64,000 nt of DNA from Coriobacteriaceae bacterium (lineage in GTDB: Bacteria > Actinomycetota > Coriobacteriia > Coriobacteriales > QAMH01), in the NCBI GenBank assembly GCA_025992705.1, contig DAJPGJ010000001.1, positions 1,831,001-1,895,000 on the forward strand. The letters run 5' to 3'. The notes beneath the pieces are model-generated. The model made no database searches. It was given only the letters and a program-made list of their open reading frames with translations, and had not been told where the DNA came from. This document shows, piece after piece, positions 25,732-35,316 of this stretch. A program made the translations under genes and the position numbers. Position 1 is the first letter of the stretch, and every line of letters begins with the position of its first letter.

Positions 25732-26931
25732 ATGAGCCTGCTTCAATCTAGCGACGAATACTGGGAGTTCCTGGGGCAGTGCACGCAGTGCGGGCATTGC
25801 ACGCAGGCCTGCGAGTCGCTCACCATGGCCGACATGACGCTCGGCGACATCGCCAAGGGCCTACTCGACGCCCAGCGCAATACCAGCTCAGCTGAGGAAC
25901 TTGCCATCGAGCTCGCCAGCAATCCACAGCTTACCCAGGCGGTGCGCGGTTGCTTCTTCTGTACGAGCTGCAAGAACACCTGCTTCGCGCACAACAACGT
26001 CTCCAATCTCATATATCACGCGCGCGATGATTACCAGAAGCTCGGCCTCATCCCCCGTGACACCTACTCGAGCGTCGAGGTCGATCGTGAATGGGACATC
26101 TTCACCGCCTATCGCGCCATCTACGGTATCGACCTTACCGATCTCACGCGTCACATCGAGACCGCGACCCATGGCGCCGCGACGGATTGCGAAATCGCGT
26201 TCTTCCCCGGCTGCTCGCTTGCAGCCTACGCGCCCGAACTCACGCGCGAGATCTTCGAGACGCTCGACGAGTTGGGCGGCAAGGCGACGATGATCGACCA
26301 CTGCTGCGGATCGCCCCTCAAGAGCGCCGGCTTCTTTGACCGCGCCGAAGCCCTCTGCGACCGCAGCTGCGCCGAAATCGCCTCTTCGGGAGCCCACACG
26401 CTCGTCTGCGTATGTCCCGGCTGCAAGAACGCCATGCAGGCCGCCCTCGACCGCAATGGCATGGATGTGCGTGCCGTGAGCCTCTCGGCGTTCCTCCTCG
26501 AGCGCGGCTTCACGCCCAAGCATCCGCTTCCCGAGGGGAATTACTGCATGTCCAAGGCATGCCAAGACCGTGATGGCAGCTGCTTGGATGTCACCCTGGA
26601 GGTGCTCGGCCTCGACGAGGACACGGTCGAAATCTTCCACGGCTGCTGCGGCGCCGGCGGTGCAGTCAACTCGTTTGAGCCCGACCGCGTGGACGGCCAG
26701 ACCGAGCTGAAGCTCTCCTTCGCGCCCGAGGGTTCGACCGTCGTGACCATGTGTCCCACTTGCACCTACACCTATGCCTTCTACCTGATGAACCACCCGC
26801 GCGAGCTCGGCAACAAGCACTATGCCGAGCTGCTCTTCGACACCCAAATAGATTGGGACCTCGTCTACGCGCAACTCTCGGGCATGTGGACGGGCGAGTA
26901 CGGTCCGTGGCTTTCGCAGGTCTTCGCATAG
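25732..26931 (+). CDS. Two-CCG-domain iron-sulfur oxidoreductase (HdrD/GlcF-like)
   Basis: 399 residues. Two ferredoxin clusters open the protein: CTQCGHCTQAC at residues 17-27 and CFFCTSCKNTC at 74-84. Two CCG (cysteine-rich) domains follow, with FFPGCS...HCCGSPL...CPGCKNAM and then CMSKACQ...HGCCGAGG...MCPTC. This layout is shared by HdrD and GlcF-type electron-transfer subunits. It is followed by an FAD oxidoreductase 15 bp later, so the pair probably works as one soluble redox enzyme. The substrate is unknown. ATG 25732 follows GGGGAGGAACC. Confidence 0.85.
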   Translation: MSLLQSSDEYWEFLGQCTQCGHCTQACESLTMADMTLGDIAKGLLDAQRNTSSAEELAIELASNPQLTQAVRGCFFCTSCKNTCFAHNNVSNLIYHARDDYQKLGLIPRDTYSSVEVDREWDIFTAYRAIYGIDLTDLTRHIETATHGAATDCEIAFFPGCSLAAYAPELTREIFETLDELGGKATMIDHCCGSPLKSAGFFDRAEALCDRSCAEIASSGAHTLVCVCPGCKNAMQAALDRNGMDVRAVSLSAFLLERGFTPKHPLPEGNYCMSKACQDRDGSCLDVTLEVLGLDEDTVEIFHGCCGAGGAVNSFEPDRVDGQTELKLSFAPEGSTVVTMCPTCTYTYAFYLMNHPRELGNKHYAELLFDTQIDWDLVYAQLSGMWTGEYGPWLSQVFA

Positions 26932-26946
26932 AAGGGGATGATGAGC

Positions 26947-28224
26947 ATGAACGCACATGAGATGACAGACGCGGCTCCCGTTGCCATCATCGGCTTTGGC
27001 GCCGCCGGCTTCAACGCCGCCGTCGGCTTGCGGACGAACGGATACACGGGCCCCATACGCGTGTTTTCAGACATCGAAACGCTTCCCTACAGCCCCATAC
27101 TCACTTCCTACTACGCGGGCGGAGAGCTCGATTACGAGGAGTGCTTCCCGTGGAGCCAAGCCGAGATCGACGAACTCGGCCTCGACATCGTGCAGGAAGG
27201 TCCCGTCATCAAACTCGATACCAAGGACCATCTCGTATATACGAGCCAAAACTCCTATCCGTACTCCAAGTGCGTCATCGCGTCGGGCTCCGTCCCCACG
27301 CCCGTCGGCTTTCCGCGTGACTGCGGTTATGCCCCGCTCATGCTCAGGACCATGGACGATGCCGAACGCCTCAAGGTCGCTATCACCAATCCCGGCTGCA
27401 AGCGTATGCTCGTGAGCGGTACTTCCATGGTCTCTCTCAAGACGGTCGAGGCGTGCCTCAACCGCGGCGTGGAGGTCACGCTTGTCGGTATCATGGACCA
27501 CGTGCTCGACATGAACGCACTGCCCCAGGCAGCCGAGCGTTTCGAGCGGGGCCTCGTCGCGCAGGGCGTTACCCTCAAGCTTGCCAACCCCATCAAAGAG
27601 GTCGAGGTCATCGATGATGCCACCCACCCCCTCGGCCGTCGCCTCGAGGTCACGTTTGCCGATGGAGATGTCGAGAGCTTTGACGAAATCTTCGTCGCCC
27701 ACGGCATGCGCAACAACCTCGGCTTCGTCGAGGAAGGGTCCCTCGCGATGGATCGCGGCATCATAGTCGACGAGTTCATGCGCTCGAGCGACCCGGACGT
27801 CTATGCCGCCGGTGACGTCGTGCAGGCGACCGAGCTCATCAGCGGCGAGAAGCGTATCGTCGGCATCTGGAAGAACGCTGCGCTTCAAGGCGCATGCGCA
27901 GGCCGGGCAATTGCCGCCGAGCTTGCCGGCGACGAGCCTTCACGGCCTTGCCCCGAATCGCTCGCGATGAACACCATCTGCGTGCGCGAGACGCTTTTCA
28001 TCTCGGCCGGCACCATCATGCTCGATGACAATAGCCGCGTGGAGACGGAAGTCGACGACACCATGACCGTCGTGCGCATCTTCGAGACCTCCTCCGATGG
28101 CACGGAGAGACTCGTAGGCTTCAACATCGCATGCGATACGGACGAGCCGGGCGGGGATGCTTACGACCTGGGCGCCATGCTCACCATGCGCATACGCAAG
28201 GACTGCACCCGAGCGGAAAAATGA
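26947..28224 (+). CDS. FAD/NAD(P)-dependent pyridine nucleotide-disulfide type oxidoreductase
   Basis: 425 residues. IIGFGAAGFNAAVGL near the N-terminus is the FAD-binding Rossmann motif, and CVIASGSVPTPVG the second flavin contact. MLVSGTSMVSLKTVEACLNRG looks like the NAD(P)-binding fold, and DVYAAGDVVQ the C-terminal FAD motif. It lacks an obvious CxxxxC redox disulfide, so it resembles NADH oxidase or ferredoxin-reductase types more than lipoamide dehydrogenase. Several ATGs cluster at the start; 26947 best fits the GAAGGGG ribosome site, with 26938 and 26941 possible. It is coupled to the CCG Fe-S gene, and a palindrome overlaps its stop. Confidence 0.82.
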   Translation: MNAHEMTDAAPVAIIGFGAAGFNAAVGLRTNGYTGPIRVFSDIETLPYSPILTSYYAGGELDYEECFPWSQAEIDELGLDIVQEGPVIKLDTKDHLVYTSQNSYPYSKCVIASGSVPTPVGFPRDCGYAPLMLRTMDDAERLKVAITNPGCKRMLVSGTSMVSLKTVEACLNRGVEVTLVGIMDHVLDMNALPQAAERFERGLVAQGVTLKLANPIKEVEVIDDATHPLGRRLEVTFADGDVESFDEIFVAHGMRNNLGFVEEGSLAMDRGIIVDEFMRSSDPDVYAAGDVVQATELISGEKRIVGIWKNAALQGACAGRAIAAELAGDEPSRPCPESLAMNTICVRETLFISAGTIMLDDNSRVETEVDDTMTVVRIFETSSDGTERLVGFNIACDTDEPGGDAYDLGAMLTMRIRKDCTRAEK

Positions 28225-28254
28225 GACACTTGCTCAGAGCAACTGTCTCATTTT
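28217..28254. repeat. Palindromic repeat, TGAGACAGTTGCTC family
   Basis: AAAATGAGACACTTGCTC pairs with AGAGCAACTGTCTCATTTT, one mismatch in the stem. It overlaps the stop codon of the FAD oxidoreductase and ends in T residues on both strands, so it could work as a terminator or attenuator before the symporter gene. Confidence 0.8.
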
Positions 28255-28271
28255 GCAAAGAAGGATGAGAG

Positions 28272-29708
28272 ATGACCGATAAGAAAGCCCGTCGCTTTAA
28301 CCTGACCACGTGGATACTCATATCGCTTGTCGCGGGCATCATCGTGGGCCTCGCGTGCAGCTATCTCATTCCGGCTGGCTCACCCGCCGATGACATCTTC
28401 ATCGAGGGCATCTGCTATGTCTGCGGCCAATGGTTCGTGCGCCTCATGCAGATGCTCGTCGTTCCGCTTGTCTTCTGCTCGATCGTCTGCGGCGCGGCGT
28501 CCATGAGCGACCCCAAGATGCTCGGCAAGGTCGGCATCGGCACCATCGCAATCTACTTGCTCACCACGGCGCTTGCCGTCGTCATCGCCATCATGCTTGC
28601 CGAGGTCTGCAAGCCGGGCATGGGGCTTGACATGGCAGCCATCGTCGCCGTCGAGCCAACCGTGACAACAACCGAGCAAACCTTCGCCGAGATGCTCATC
28701 AACATCATCCCCAAGAACGTCGTGACGGCGATGAACAACGGCGACATGCTTCCCATCATCTTCTTCGCCCTCATGCTCGGCTTCATCTTGGGACGTCTTG
28801 GCAAGAAGGTCGCCACGGTCAATCGCTTCTTCACGCAGTTCAACGCCATCATGATGAAGATGATCGGCGTCATCCTGCGCGTCGCCCCCATTGGCATCTT
28901 CTGCCTCATCACGCGCACCTTCTGCAATTTGGGCATCTCGGGCGTGCTGCCCATGGTCAAGTTCATCGGCACCGTGTACCTCGGACTTGCCGTACAACTG
29001 CTCGTCGTCTACATGCTCATCCTCTTCATCGGCACGCGCCTCAACCCCTTCCACTTCCTGCACAAGTTCTGGCCGGTCATGGCATTCGCGTTCTCCACGA
29101 GCTCGAGCAACGCCACCATCCCGCTCAACATGGAGACGCTCGAGAAGAAGATGGGTGTCGACAATCGCGTCGCCTCCTTCACCATCCCGCTGGGTGCCAC
29201 CATCAACATGGACGGCACCGCCATCATGCAGGGTGCTGCCGTCGTCTTCATCGCCCAGGCATTTGGCATTGACCTTACGTTCGCCGCACTCGTCACCGTC
29301 GTGCTCACGGCCGTGACCGCCTCCATTGGCACGGCCGGCGTACCCGGCGTGGGCACCATCATGCTCGCCATGGTCTTCGATTCCATCGGGCTTCCTGCCG
29401 AGGGCGTTGCGATGATCATGGGCATCGACCGCCTCCTCGACATGGGTCGCACCGCCATCAACATCACGGGCGATGCTGTCGTCACGACCGTCATGGCGAA
29501 CTTTGTCGGGTTGCTCGACAAGGACGTATACCGCAACAAGGACTACGGTGCGATCAGCGAGTCGGAACTCGACGCACCGACCGATCCCGTCGATTATGAT
29601 GAGTTTACCGAGCATGGCGATCCCACCGAAGTTGGCGAGCAGGGAGAGCCGGATCGATTCAAGGACATGGACTACCCAACCGTCGGCAAGGGAGCAGACA
29701 ATGAGTAA
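28272..29708 (+). CDS. Dicarboxylate/amino acid:cation symporter (DAACS family)
   Basis: 478 residues with about eight hydrophobic segments. The family's serine-rich hairpin is seen as FAFSTSSSNATIPLNM near residue 275, and the conserved substrate and cation region as PLGATINMDGTAIMQG near residue 305. Such proteins take up glutamate, aspartate or C4-dicarboxylates with H+ or Na+. The neighbouring gdhA hints at glutamate, but this is inference. The acidic C-terminal tail of about 50 residues is longer than in most relatives. It overlaps the next gene by 8 bp. Confidence 0.9.
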   Translation: MTDKKARRFNLTTWILISLVAGIIVGLACSYLIPAGSPADDIFIEGICYVCGQWFVRLMQMLVVPLVFCSIVCGAASMSDPKMLGKVGIGTIAIYLLTTALAVVIAIMLAEVCKPGMGLDMAAIVAVEPTVTTTEQTFAEMLINIIPKNVVTAMNNGDMLPIIFFALMLGFILGRLGKKVATVNRFFTQFNAIMMKMIGVILRVAPIGIFCLITRTFCNLGISGVLPMVKFIGTVYLGLAVQLLVVYMLILFIGTRLNPFHFLHKFWPVMAFAFSTSSSNATIPLNMETLEKKMGVDNRVASFTIPLGATINMDGTAIMQGAAVVFIAQAFGIDLTFAALVTVVLTAVTASIGTAGVPGVGTIMLAMVFDSIGLPAEGVAMIMGIDRLLDMGRTAINITGDAVVTTVMANFVGLLDKDVYRNKDYGAISESELDAPTDPVDYDEFTEHGDPTEVGEQGEPDRFKDMDYPTVGKGADNE

Positions 29709-30525
29709 CTACCAAGTTGAGGACCTGATTCTCGAGCATGACGAGAAGAGCATCTTCGGCCGCATCTACCTTCCTGACGAAGCCGCGAACGGCAAGCGCG
29801 TGCCGCTCGTGATCTGCGCCCATGGCTTCGGCGGCAACAACGAGTCCTGCGAAGCCTACGCACGCGAGTTCGCAAAACGCGGCTATGCAGCCTACTGCCT
29901 CGATTTCTGTGGTGCGGCCAATTCCAAATCGAGTGGCGACACGAGCGAGATGACCATCTTCACCGAGCAGGCTGATATGGAGGATGCCTATACGGAGCTT
30001 GCAGAGCTCAGCTACGTCGACCTCAATAACGTCTTCCTCTTTGGCATGAGCATGGGCGGTGCCGTTGCCGCACTTGCCGCCGCGAACAAGAGCAGCCTCA
30101 TCAAGGGGCTCATCCTGCTCTATCCCGCTTTCAGCATTCCCGGCGACGTACGACGCGCGTGGCCCAACCGCGATGAGTTTCCCGAGAGCTTTGGCATCTT
30201 CAACGCCGAGGTCGGTCGCGCCTTCATCGAGGCAATCTATGACTTCGACTTTTACGAACACATCGCCAAATACACCGGCCCCGTACTTATCCTGCACGGC
30301 ATGAGTGACGACATCGTCGCATCGGGCTATTCCGTACGCGCCGTCAACATCTACCCGCGCGCAGACCTCGAACTCATCGGAGAGGTCGGTCACGGCTTTA
30401 CGGGCGGTGCCTTCAAGTACGCCGTACGCAAGATTGTCGGCTTCCTCGATGAGGAGGCTGACCTCCCCGACGAGTCAGGCCTTAACGGCGACCTGAACTT
30501 CAAGGGCGGCGGGATGTTCGGCTAA
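29701..30525 (+). CDS. Alpha/beta hydrolase (serine esterase/peptidase-like)
   Basis: 274 residues. The oxyanion region is ICAHGFGGNNESC near residue 39, and the nucleophile elbow is GMSMGG near residue 118. HGMSDDIV (about residue 201) and EVGHGF (about 225) supply the aspartate and histidine of the triad. There is no signal peptide, so it is cytoplasmic. The start overlaps the end of the symporter gene by 8 bp, suggesting coupled translation and a linked substrate. Which ester or amide is cleaved cannot be told. A palindromic repeat follows its stop. Confidence 0.85.
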   Translation: MSNYQVEDLILEHDEKSIFGRIYLPDEAANGKRVPLVICAHGFGGNNESCEAYAREFAKRGYAAYCLDFCGAANSKSSGDTSEMTIFTEQADMEDAYTELAELSYVDLNNVFLFGMSMGGAVAALAAANKSSLIKGLILLYPAFSIPGDVRRAWPNRDEFPESFGIFNAEVGRAFIEAIYDFDFYEHIAKYTGPVLILHGMSDDIVASGYSVRAVNIYPRADLELIGEVGHGFTGGAFKYAVRKIVGFLDEEADLPDESGLNGDLNFKGGGMFG

Positions 30526-30535
30526 GCGCAACGCG

Positions 30536-30605
30536 GTGGGACAAGGGGACAGGTCATTTGCCCCACGAACCCCAGTGGGACAAATGACCTGTCCCCTTGT
30601 CCCAC
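30536..30605. repeat. 70-bp palindromic repeat, GGGACA family, copy 2
   Basis: GTGGGACAAGGGGACAGGTC and the rest of the arm pair with their inverse around GAACCCCA, with one mismatch (TTGCCCC against TTGTCCC). It sits between convergent genes and may terminate both. Confidence 0.92.
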
Positions 30606-30623
30606 TTGTCCGCCCGAATATGC

Positions 30624-31361
30624 TTAGGCCTGACTGTGCAGGCCGCGCCCCTCGATGACGATGTAGTGAACCGCCATCGGACCGTGAACGCCCTCGACGC
30701 GCACGAGCTCGATGTCCGCCGTCGCCGACGGACCGCTGATGAAGCAGATCTGCGAGGGTAGGTTCTCGCCCGCCGGTGCGCCTTCCTCGTCAAGCGCCGC
30801 AAGCCAGTCACCCATCGTCGCCTTCACATCGGCCGCGTTGACGATGGCGATGTGGACGGTTGGCAGCAGGCTGATGGAGCGACCGCATTTCTCGCTGCAC
30901 GGTTGAACAATGGTCGCGGTCTCTGCGATGCCACTCTGGGCAAACGTAATGCCGTAGCGTGCGACATTGCATGCATCGACCATGGCATCACGACCGGCCG
31001 TTGCGTCCCAACGCGTAAGGCCCGTGACTGCGTCGCACTTCTCGAGCGCAGCGGGGATGTGCATTTTCTCGATGCGGTGGTCGTCTGCATAGACGACCGA
31101 ACCGGCCTCGTCATCTGCCTTGATGATATCGACAATCGTCTGGGCGACCTCCGTCGACTTGCAACGGTGCACGCCCACTTGCACCTTCTGCGCCTCGTCG
31201 ACGAACATATCGACGAGTTGCGGATGATCGAGGCCATCGGTGAGACGTGCAGGAGGGTTCTTCTCGTAGTCGAGCGGCTGCACGTCCTGCGGAACAGCCT
31301 CGTGCCCCAATTGCCGGGAGATGGGAGCCAGGAAGCTCTCGAGTGTTGCGCGCTCCATCAT
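30624..31361 (-). CDS. lutC: LUD-domain lactate utilisation protein C
   Basis: 245 residues of the LUD fold. Blocks GITFAQSGIAETATIVQ and SLLPTVHIAIV, then QICFISGPSATADIELVRVEGVHGP, are typical of LutC/YkgG. It is the third subunit of the Fe-S lactate dehydrogenase complex LutABC, which oxidises L-lactate to pyruvate. The start overlaps the lutB stop by 4 bp (ATGA). The Fe-S clusters reside in LutA and LutB; LutC itself shows no cluster motif. Confidence 0.9.
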   Translation of the reverse strand: MMERATLESFLAPISRQLGHEAVPQDVQPLDYEKNPPARLTDGLDHPQLVDMFVDEAQKVQVGVHRCKSTEVAQTIVDIIKADDEAGSVVYADDHRIEKMHIPAALEKCDAVTGLTRWDATAGRDAMVDACNVARYGITFAQSGIAETATIVQPCSEKCGRSISLLPTVHIAIVNAADVKATMGDWLAALDEEGAPAGENLPSQICFISGPSATADIELVRVEGVHGPMAVHYIVIEGRGLHSQA

Positions 31362-32845
31362 GCACCGCCCTTCTGGTCTTGGTCGTCATGCGTCTTCGCA
31401 CGCTCCTCGGCGCGGGCGGCATTATGCTCGGCCAACCAGGTGCGGAAGCGATACGGCGCGATGACGTCGAAATCACGTGACGAGGTCCAGCTGCCGAGGA
31501 CGGGAATCCAGGCGCTGCGCTCGTCGAGTGATGATTTGCCACGAGTGAGGATGTTCATGACGGGACGCCCGAGGCGCATGAGCGCCATGTACAGCGGACT
31601 GCTCGACCACATGGCTTGCATGGCCTTGAAGATGGGTACCTCGACCTTGTTGTTCTTGCCCTCATCGACAATCGCGATGCGGTGATCGCGCACGAGGTCG
31701 TGTATGGGAATGCGCACCGGGCAATGCTCGGTGCAGGCACCGCAGAGGGTACAGGCAAAGGTCATCGCCTTGGCGTTGGCATCGTCGTAACCCACGAGCT
31801 CGGGCGTGAGTACGAGACCCATGGGGCCGGGGTAGATGGACCCGTAACCATGCCCGCTGATATGGCGATACACGGGGCAAATGTTGAGGCAGGCGCCACA
31901 GCGGATGCAGCGCATCATGGGCTCGAACTCGGTATCGAGCAGCTTGTGGCGCCCGTTATCCATGATGATGTAGTGGACCTCGGCCGGTCCGTCCAGTTCG
32001 CCCTCATGGCGCGCACCGGTATCCACGCTGAAATATGCCGTCATCTTGGAACCCACGGCGCTCTTGGGCAGCAGGGCCATGAAGATGTCGAGGGACTCGA
32101 GCGTGGGGACGATGCGGTCGATGCCGACGAAGACAATCTGCACCGGTGGGAAGCTGTCGACCATGCGACCGTTGCCCTCGTTAGTGACAAGCGTGACCGA
32201 GCCGGTCTCCGCCACCGCAAAGTTGCAGCCGCGTATGCCCACTTGGGCACTCAGGAACTCGGGGCGCAGCATCTTGCGTAGGAAGTGCGTGATGTGCTCG
32301 GGGACGTTGTCGCCATCGTATCCGCACTCCTTGCGGTAGAGCTCGGCGATATCATCGCGCGTATGATGGAGCGCAGGCACGACGATGTGCGAGGGCATGT
32401 CGCAAGCCGTTTGCAGGATGTTCTCGGCGCAATCGGTCTCGATGACCTCGACACCCGCCTCCTCGAGCACGTGATTGAGACCGATCTCCTCGGTCATCAT
32501 GCTCTTGGACTTGACGGCCTTGAAGGCGCCGTGATTCTCGAAAATGTCGAGCGCCTCCCAAAGTGCCTGGTTGCCCGTCGACGCAAAGTGCACGTTCACG
32601 CCATGGTCGCTCGCGTTCTGCGCGAACTGCTTCACGTAGTAGTCGAGGTTCTTGGTGACGTGATCGCGTATGTCCATTGCCGTCGTGCGCAGGCCCTGCC
32701 AATCCGGCTCTGCCTCGACGAGCGCGGCGCGCTTTTGGTAGAAAGTCTCCTGCGCCGTCTGGATTGCCTGATGCTTGAAGTCATCCTCGATGCACTTGGC
32801 AGCGCGCTCGCGCAGAGACGCTTCGGTGTCATATAGAATCGCCAT
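31358..32845 (-). CDS. lutB: Lactate utilisation iron-sulfur protein B
   Basis: 495 residues. The N-terminal two thirds is a LUD domain (NVHFASTGNQALWEALDIF, GCNFAVAETGSVTLVTNEG). The last third has two [4Fe-4S] motifs, CIRCGACLNICPVY and CTLCGACTEHCPVRI. LutB passes electrons within the LutABC L-lactate oxidation complex. It starts 2 bp after the lutA stop and overlaps lutC. Length agrees with B. subtilis LutB (about 475 aa). Confidence 0.94.
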   Translation of the reverse strand: MAILYDTEASLRERAAKCIEDDFKHQAIQTAQETFYQKRAALVEAEPDWQGLRTTAMDIRDHVTKNLDYYVKQFAQNASDHGVNVHFASTGNQALWEALDIFENHGAFKAVKSKSMMTEEIGLNHVLEEAGVEVIETDCAENILQTACDMPSHIVVPALHHTRDDIAELYRKECGYDGDNVPEHITHFLRKMLRPEFLSAQVGIRGCNFAVAETGSVTLVTNEGNGRMVDSFPPVQIVFVGIDRIVPTLESLDIFMALLPKSAVGSKMTAYFSVDTGARHEGELDGPAEVHYIIMDNGRHKLLDTEFEPMMRCIRCGACLNICPVYRHISGHGYGSIYPGPMGLVLTPELVGYDDANAKAMTFACTLCGACTEHCPVRIPIHDLVRDHRIAIVDEGKNNKVEVPIFKAMQAMWSSSPLYMALMRLGRPVMNILTRGKSSLDERSAWIPVLGSWTSSRDFDVIAPYRFRTWLAEHNAARAEERAKTHDDQDQKGGA

Positions 32846-32847
32846 GG

Positions 32848-33591
32848 TTACTCCCTCGCATCCAGAATCTGCGCGATATGCATGACGCGGATATCACGGT
32901 CGAGCGCTCCTTGCGTGCGCAAGCGCGCAAGCGCGCCCTTGATGTTCATGAGGCAGGGTGCGTCAGCACCGCATACGACATCGGCGCCCGTCTCGATGAT
33001 GGTCGCGCACTTCTCCTTGACGATCTCCGCCGAAATCTCCGGTTCCTTGAAGGAGAAGGTTCCGCCAAAGCCACAGCAGCGCTCGGCATGCACCATCTCG
33101 ATGTATTCGAGCCCCTCAACGGCCTTGAGCAGCTGCAGGGGCTGTTCCTCGATGCCGAGAAATCGCGTGACATGGCAGCTCTTGTGATAGGTGACCTTGT
33201 GATGGAAGCTCGCGCCCACATCGGTCGTATGCAGCTGGTTGACGATGAAGTCCGTGAACTCGAACATGCGCGGCCTGATGCGCTCGAGTTTGTGCAGGTA
33301 CTCCACGTCCTCGAGCACCGTGGGGTAATCATTGATGATGGCGTTCATGCACGAGCCCGTGAGCGAAACGATCGTCTCGTATTGATCGAGGTCATACGCG
33401 TCGAGTATGTTCTTGGCGACGGGTATGGTCTCCTTAGCGTATCCCGAGTTGAGAAGCCCCTGCCCGCAGCAGACCTGCTCTTCGGGCATCTCGACCTCAC
33501 AACCGAGACGCTCGAGCACGTTGACCGCGGCAATGCCGATTTCGGGATAGAACATGTCGACCATGCAACCGGGGAAAAACGCAACCTTCAT
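32848..33591 (-). CDS. lutA: Lactate utilisation protein A (CCG-domain iron-sulfur protein)
   Basis: 247 residues with two CCG domains. The first has FFPGCMVDMFYPE, VCCGQGLLNSG and TGSCMNAI; the second has YHKSCHV and RCCGFGGTFSFKEPE. This pattern is LutA/YkgE. It is the first gene of the lutABC operon and faces the sstT transporter across a 184-bp divergent promoter region. GGAGGGAG lies about 10 bp before the ATG. Confidence 0.94.
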   Translation of the reverse strand: MKVAFFPGCMVDMFYPEIGIAAVNVLERLGCEVEMPEEQVCCGQGLLNSGYAKETIPVAKNILDAYDLDQYETIVSLTGSCMNAIINDYPTVLEDVEYLHKLERIRPRMFEFTDFIVNQLHTTDVGASFHHKVTYHKSCHVTRFLGIEEQPLQLLKAVEGLEYIEMVHAERCCGFGGTFSFKEPEISAEIVKEKCATIIETGADVVCGADAPCLMNIKGALARLRTQGALDRDIRVMHIAQILDARE

Positions 33592-33775
33592 GCGATTCGT
33601 ACTCCCTCCAGAAATTCTCGCGGAATTTTGTCCCTCCCATTGTATTCGTTTTGAAGGAGGATTTGCGCGTACTGCACACGCCGTAGACGCAATTGTCGTG
33701 CACGGGTATCCGCCGATGCCCTCTGATTTGCGGTATTATGCGGAAAGTTATATGTGAATTATGTTGGGAGAAATC

Positions 33776-35110
33776 ATGGAGCTCTTGAGAAAGTGGAATT
33801 CGATCAGCCTCATCTGGCGCATCGTCATAGGCCTGGTCATCGGCGCGGTCCTGGGCGTGTGCTCCCAGGCGTTCGCATGGGACCAGATCATGATCATCGA
33901 CCTGCTGGGTACGCTATTCGTCAGCGCATTGAAGGCTGTCGCCCCCATCCTCGTCTTCTTCCTGGTCCTGAGCGCGCTTGCCAACGCCAAGACCGCCGGT
34001 TCCATGAAGACCGTCATCCTGCTCTACATCGTGTCGACGATTCTCTCGGCGTTCATCGCCGTGCTCGTGAGCTTTGTCTTCCCCGTCGACATCACGCTGG
34101 CCAATCCGCCCGAAGACGTCGCCGCCTCCCCCGAGGGCATCGGCGCCGTGCTTCTCACGCTCGTGACCAACATCTTCTCCAACCCCGTCGATGCGCTCAT
34201 GAAGGGCAACTTCATCGGCATCCTGGCATGGGCGATCGTCCTCGGCATCGCGCTGCGTAACGCCAGGCAGTCCACCAAGACCGTCTTCGAGAACATCTCC
34301 GAGGCGATCACGCGCGTCGTGCGTTGGATCATCAACCTTGCGCCGTTCGGCATCCTCGGCCTTGTCTACACGTCCGTATCCACGAGCGGCCTCGAGATCT
34401 TCACCTCCTACGGCGCTATCATCCTGCTGCTCGTCGGCTGCATGCTGCTCATCGCCCTCGTGGTCAATCCCATCATCGTCTTCGTCTGCATCCGCAAGAA
34501 CCCCTACCCGCTCGTCCTGCGTTGCCTCAAGGACTCGGGCATCACGGCGTTCTTCACCCGTAGCTCGGCGGCAAACATCCCCGTCAACATGGAGCTTTGC
34601 CAGAACCTCGGCCTGAACAAGGACAACTACTCCGTCTCCATCCCGCTCGGCGCGACCATCAACATGGCGGGCGCGGCCGTCACCATCTCGATCATGACGA
34701 TGGCGACCGTGCACCTGCTCGGTATCCAGGTCGACTTCCCCACGGCAGTCGTCCTGAGCATCCTATCCGCCGTTGGTGCCTGTGGCGCATCGGGCGTTGC
34801 CGGTGGCTCGCTGCTGCTCATCCCGCTTGCCTGCTCGCTGTTTGGCATCGGTCAGGACATCGCCATGCAGGTCGTCGCCGTTGGCCTCATCATCGGCGTC
34901 ATCCAGGATTCCTGCGAGACCGCGCTCAACTCCTCCTCCGACGTGCTGTTCACGGCATCCGCCGAGTACATGGCGCGTCGCAAGAAGGGCATCGAGTTCT
35001 TCCCCGGCAAGGACGCACCGCTGCCCGTCGAGGAGATCGAGGAGGACAAGCTCGACGAGGCGCAGCTCGAGGGCACCGAGGACACCTGGGCCGCCAAGGA
35101 GATCGGGTAG
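33776..35110 (+). CDS. sstT: Serine/threonine:sodium symporter
   Basis: 444 residues, DAACS-fold membrane protein of the SstT group, with about eight hydrophobic segments. The serine-rich hairpin is FFTRSSAANIPVNM near residue 260, and SIPLGATINMAGAAVT follows, as in SstT. It imports serine and threonine with Na+. ATG 33776 is preferred over 33761 because GGGAG lies 5 bp upstream. The C-terminal tail is acidic. A strong terminator follows at 35144. Confidence 0.88.
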   Translation: MELLRKWNSISLIWRIVIGLVIGAVLGVCSQAFAWDQIMIIDLLGTLFVSALKAVAPILVFFLVLSALANAKTAGSMKTVILLYIVSTILSAFIAVLVSFVFPVDITLANPPEDVAASPEGIGAVLLTLVTNIFSNPVDALMKGNFIGILAWAIVLGIALRNARQSTKTVFENISEAITRVVRWIINLAPFGILGLVYTSVSTSGLEIFTSYGAIILLLVGCMLLIALVVNPIIVFVCIRKNPYPLVLRCLKDSGITAFFTRSSAANIPVNMELCQNLGLNKDNYSVSIPLGATINMAGAAVTISIMTMATVHLLGIQVDFPTAVVLSILSAVGACGASGVAGGSLLLIPLACSLFGIGQDIAMQVVAVGLIIGVIQDSCETALNSSSDVLFTASAEYMARRKKGIEFFPGKDAPLPVEEIEEDKLDEAQLEGTEDTWAAKEIG

Positions 35111-35143
35111 AGGTTTCCTCGCTGTCGCATATTCGTGAAACGT

Positions 35144-35178
35144 ACGGGGCGGTCGCACATGCAGCCGCCCCGTTTTTT
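35144..35178 (+). terminator. Rho-independent terminator of sstT
   Basis: CGGGGCGG and CCGCCCCG form an 8-bp GC stem around a 12-nt loop, followed by six T residues, 34 bp after the stop. Confidence 0.93.
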
Positions 35179-35240
35179 GTTCAAGAGCTTGTCGATGTAA
35201 CTGAGATTGAGATGCTGCCCGGCACTGCGCACCTGTGACA

Positions 35241-35269
35241 GCATTACCGGGCCGGCTGCCCGGTAATGC
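35241..35269. repeat. Perfect 12-bp-stem hairpin
   Basis: GCATTACCGGGC and GCCCGGTAATGC flank a 5-nt loop in the non-coding stretch after sstT. Function unknown. Confidence 0.8.
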
Positions 35270-35316
35270 GCGTCTGCGGTCGTTTTCGACGCCTATCTGC
35301 CAAATTATGTGCCCAT

